64,000 bases of DNA from the NCBI GenBank assembly GCA_900468805.1, contig UEIF01000012.1:1-64000 (forward strand), read 5' to 3'. The notes under the pieces are model-generated. The model was not told the DNA's origin. It worked only from the letters and a program-made list of their open reading frames with translations, and did no database searches. This document shows, piece after piece, positions 61,966-64,000 of the stretch (position 1 is the first letter of the stretch; every line of letters starts with the position of its first letter). This DNA is from Hyphomicrobiales bacterium (GTDB lineage: Bacteria > Pseudomonadota > Alphaproteobacteria > Rhizobiales > Rhizobiaceae). Made by a program: the position numbers and the translations under genes.

Positions 61966-62206
61966 GAAATTTGCGAGCGAATGTGCTGCGCGCTATTGGG
62001 CTCCCGCAGAAGGCAGTGCGTCTCATGGGTCGGCAGTCATCCGCTGGCAGTCCAGCAAGCCGGTTCTCAATGACGTCAGGTTGTTGACAAGACAGGTCGA
62101 GACAAGACTGGCAGAAGAGAAACGCTCAAAAAGGTAGGAGACACGGCCACGCTACCGGGAGGCTCGACTTGGCGGGATTGCTTTCAGCCGTGTCACGCTG
62201 TCGGGC

Positions 62207-62578
62207 TTAGCGTCCCCTGTTTTCCCGCGATACCGGCAGTGTTGTGCTTTCCCAATGCCACTCGACATTTCCGGGTACGAAACCGAGCTTGGTGTTCCTG
62301 CGGCCAATAATTCGGCGGCTTCCGGTATTCGGCGCCAGATGATCAATATCCGTCAGGAACGCGTCGAAACTGTCACGCCAGCGTGGATCAATGTGGTGGT
62401 CGGACGCAAGCATGCGTCGATATTGTTCCCGCAGGAACTTGTGCTTATGAGTTTTTGGCATGGCGCTCGGGTGGGAATGTTGGGGTGTGGGAGCAATAGC
62501 GAGCGGGCCGTATAATTTGAGTTTACGTTCGTTGTAAAGTGCCTCTTGTCGCAAACATAGATCAGCCGCCGCTTTCAT
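62207..62578 (-). CDS. Hypothetical protein with NTKLGFVPGNVEW-type motif
   Basis: 123 residues, basic, no signal or membrane segment. HLAPNTGSRRIIGRRNTKLG followed by FVPGNVEWHW recalls the C-terminal pattern of small HNH-like or phage-type nucleases (an Asn-rich PGNVxW element), but no full HNH core is visible. The start overlaps the end of the upstream DUF454 gene by 17 bases; ATG at 62461 is an alternative. Function unknown. Confidence 0.5.
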   Translation of the reverse strand: MKAAADLCLRQEALYNERKLKLYGPLAIAPTPQHSHPSAMPKTHKHKFLREQYRRMLASDHHIDPRWRDSFDAFLTDIDHLAPNTGSRRIIGRRNTKLGFVPGNVEWHWESTTLPVSRENRGR

Positions 62579-62993
62579 CCGGCGCGCTGCGCCTGGCGGA
62601 ACCCGGCCGCGAAGCGACGTAGGCAGCGCAAGCCAGGATCAATGCACCGACGATGATCGCGAGGGGAACAGATGGCTTCGAAGTAACGAAGAATATCGCG
62701 TATCCGGCCGACATCCCCGTCAAGGCTAAAATCTTGGATTTCCGGGAAATCGCCCCGTTTTCACGCCAGTCGCGTAGCGAGCCGCCAAATCGACTGCGCA
62801 TCAGATAGGCCTCCAGGCGTGGGGATGACCGGCTGAAAAACCACGCAGCCAAGATCAGGAAGATCGTCGTCGGCATGAGCGGAAGGATGGCACCGATAAT
62901 TCCAAGACCGACCATCAAGAGACCAAGGCAAATATAAACCGCCCGTTGGAACGAACTGCGCGGCGGGCCGGGCATAGAATTCAATTCACGCAC
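62562..62993 (-). CDS. DUF454 (YbaN-like) inner-membrane protein
   Basis: 143 residues with three to four predicted helices. The family core is YICLGLLMVGLGIIGAILPL, MPTTIFLILAAWFFSRSSPR then LEAYLMRSRFGG and DWRENGAIS. DUF454 proteins are small inner-membrane proteins of unknown function, often near heme or iron genes in other bacteria; no such genes are here. An in-frame ATG at residue 7 is an alternative start. Confidence 0.88.
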   Translation of the reverse strand: MRELNSMPGPPRSSFQRAVYICLGLLMVGLGIIGAILPLMPTTIFLILAAWFFSRSSPRLEAYLMRSRFGGSLRDWRENGAISRKSKILALTGMSAGYAIFFVTSKPSVPLAIIVGALILACAAYVASRPGSARRSAPDESGG

Positions 62994-63205
62994 TCCTCAT
63001 CAGATCGTCGGCCTCACGATGGCCTGCAACGAAAGAATTAAGAATCTCCTGCTGGCCCACATCTTGGGGTCGCGGTACCATATTTCACCACACACCTATG
63101 GAAGCCTGAATATTTCACGTCGACGGTCGCCCGACAGATGCGTAAGTTCGTCGAACCAGCACGTCACCCTGCACGCCCATTTCCAACCCGAGCGGAACAC
63201 CCAGA

Positions 63206-64000
63206 ATGACGACCCACCCTTTCGTCGCAACTGCCTTTTACAACGTTATTGGAACCATGCCTCCGGCTTTGACGGTCGCGAGCGGCGACACAATCGTAAC
63301 CCGCACACTTGACGCATGGGGCTACGACGAGAACGACGTCCGGCAGGCAAGCGGCCCAAATCCCATGAACGGGCCAGTCTTCGTCGAGGGTGCCGAATCC
63401 GGAGATGCCCTCAAGGTCGAAATTCTGGACATGAAACCCACAAGGGACACTGGGTTCACGCGCAGCGTGTTGGCGGCAAATGTCATTGATCCCGAGGCCG
63501 TTCGCGACCTTCCAAGATCTGAAAAGACGCTGTGGGATATCGACCGGCAAGCGATGACTGTGAAATTGAAGGAGCCGGTTGCCGGCATCGAAAATCTGGT
63601 TCTGCCATTGTCGCCGATGATCGGATGTTTCGGCGTAGCGCCGAGCCTTGGCCAGGCGATCTCAACGGCCACGAGCGGTGCGTATGGCGGAAATATGGAT
63701 TACCGCGTGCTCGGTCCCGGCGCGACGATCTGGTTCCCCGTCTTCGCGCCCGGTGCATTGTTCTTTCTTGGCGACTGCCATGCGGTCCAGGGTGACGGCG
63801 AAATCGTCGGCACTGGTGTAGAGACGACGTTCGAAGTCACTGTCCGGCTGACGGTTGAAAAGGGAAGGCCGATATCCTGGCCGAGGGCCGAAACTGTTGA
63901 TGACGTCATCACCATCGGCAATGCAAGGCCGCTCGATCAGGCTCTGCAGCACGCGACGACCGAAATGTTGAACCTGCTTGTCATAGACTATGGCCTGACG
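63206..64000 (+). CDS. Acetamidase/formamidase (3' end beyond window)
   Basis: 265 codons are present and the frame is open to the window edge. FmdA/AmdA-family marks: FVEGAESGDALKVEILDMKP, MIGCFGVAP, GGNMDYRVLGPGATIWFPVF, ALFFLGDCHAVQGDGEIVGT with metal-binding His/Asp/Glu, and a Val-Glu-Thr following. It hydrolyses formamide or short-chain amides to ammonia plus the acid, in the cytoplasm. The ATG at 63206 has only a weak upstream AGCGGA. About 40-60 residues are probably missing. Confidence 0.9.
   Translation, partial: MTTHPFVATAFYNVIGTMPPALTVASGDTIVTRTLDAWGYDENDVRQASGPNPMNGPVFVEGAESGDALKVEILDMKPTRDTGFTRSVLAANVIDPEAVRDLPRSEKTLWDIDRQAMTVKLKEPVAGIENLVLPLSPMIGCFGVAPSLGQAISTATSGAYGGNMDYRVLGPGATIWFPVFAPGALFFLGDCHAVQGDGEIVGTGVETTFEVTVRLTVEKGRPISWPRAETVDDVITIGNARPLDQALQHATTEMLNLLVIDYGLT

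Noticed and set aside
61965..62137. 57-codon frame starting inside the pca inverted repeat
   Set aside because: No ribosome-binding site, no family motif and no resemblance to PcaR; not annotated as a gene.

Overview
The window looks like a chromosome or large-replicon segment of a fast-growing rhizobium (Rhizobium/Agrobacterium group, Alphaproteobacteria). The evidence is high-GC coding with strong G/C third positions, a RopA-type porin signal peptide at the left edge, many sugar (CUT1) ABC transporters with LacI, LysR and GntR regulators, a rhizobial intergenic mosaic repeat near 5.3 kb, and promoters of the alphaproteobacterial EcfG general-stress type.

Layout. 0-4.3 kb: porin start (minus) divergent from a sulfate uptake operon sbp-cysT-cysW-cysA. 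4.4-6.6 kb: SleB-type cell-wall hydrolase, mosaic repeat, peptidase T. 6.7-12.8 kb (all minus): a GntR/FadR regulator, a trans-sulfuration-type PLP enzyme and a complete CUT1 importer, with pepT downstream. 13-17.2 kb: LacI regulator divergent from a Tat-type solute-binding protein without permeases and an unusual hexapeptide-acyltransferase/helical-domain fusion. 17.2-20.4 kb: frameshifted YidB-like gene, a secreted protein with an internal duplication, and queC-queD-queE led by a preQ1-I riboswitch. 20.8-29.7 kb: msrA, a phosphotransferase, FMO-like and old-yellow-enzyme-like oxidoreductases, LysR, an alpha/beta hydrolase and a diguanylate cyclase.

29.7-37 kb: a self-contained plant-glycan locus (LacI, binding protein, two permeases, cytoplasmic GH127 beta-L-arabinofuranosidase, ATPase) with twin palindromic operators over its promoter. 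37-44 kb: DEDDh exonuclease, three transcription factors, aldo-keto reductase, SDR, AhpD-like protein and TehA-like carrier. 44-58 kb: a stress-physiology island (EEP hydrolase, cardiolipin synthase, TreZ, UdgX broken by two frameshifts, small stress-type proteins, hybrid histidine kinase, GST, topoisomerase IB, GlgX) in which four GGAAC-N16/17-[CG]GTT promoters can be seen. 58-64 kb: SDR, binding-protein remnant, pcaIJF of the beta-ketoadipate pathway with a long inverted repeat in its promoter, a DUF454 membrane protein, and an acetamidase/formamidase cut by the window end.

The most notable points are the GH127 arabinoside locus with its double operator, the orphan binding protein plus acyltransferase fusion, the EcfG-marked island with a frame-disrupted UdgX, and the preQ1 riboswitch. 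No rRNA, tRNA, CRISPR array, insertion sequence or phage module was seen. Family assignments come from reading motifs, not from database searches.
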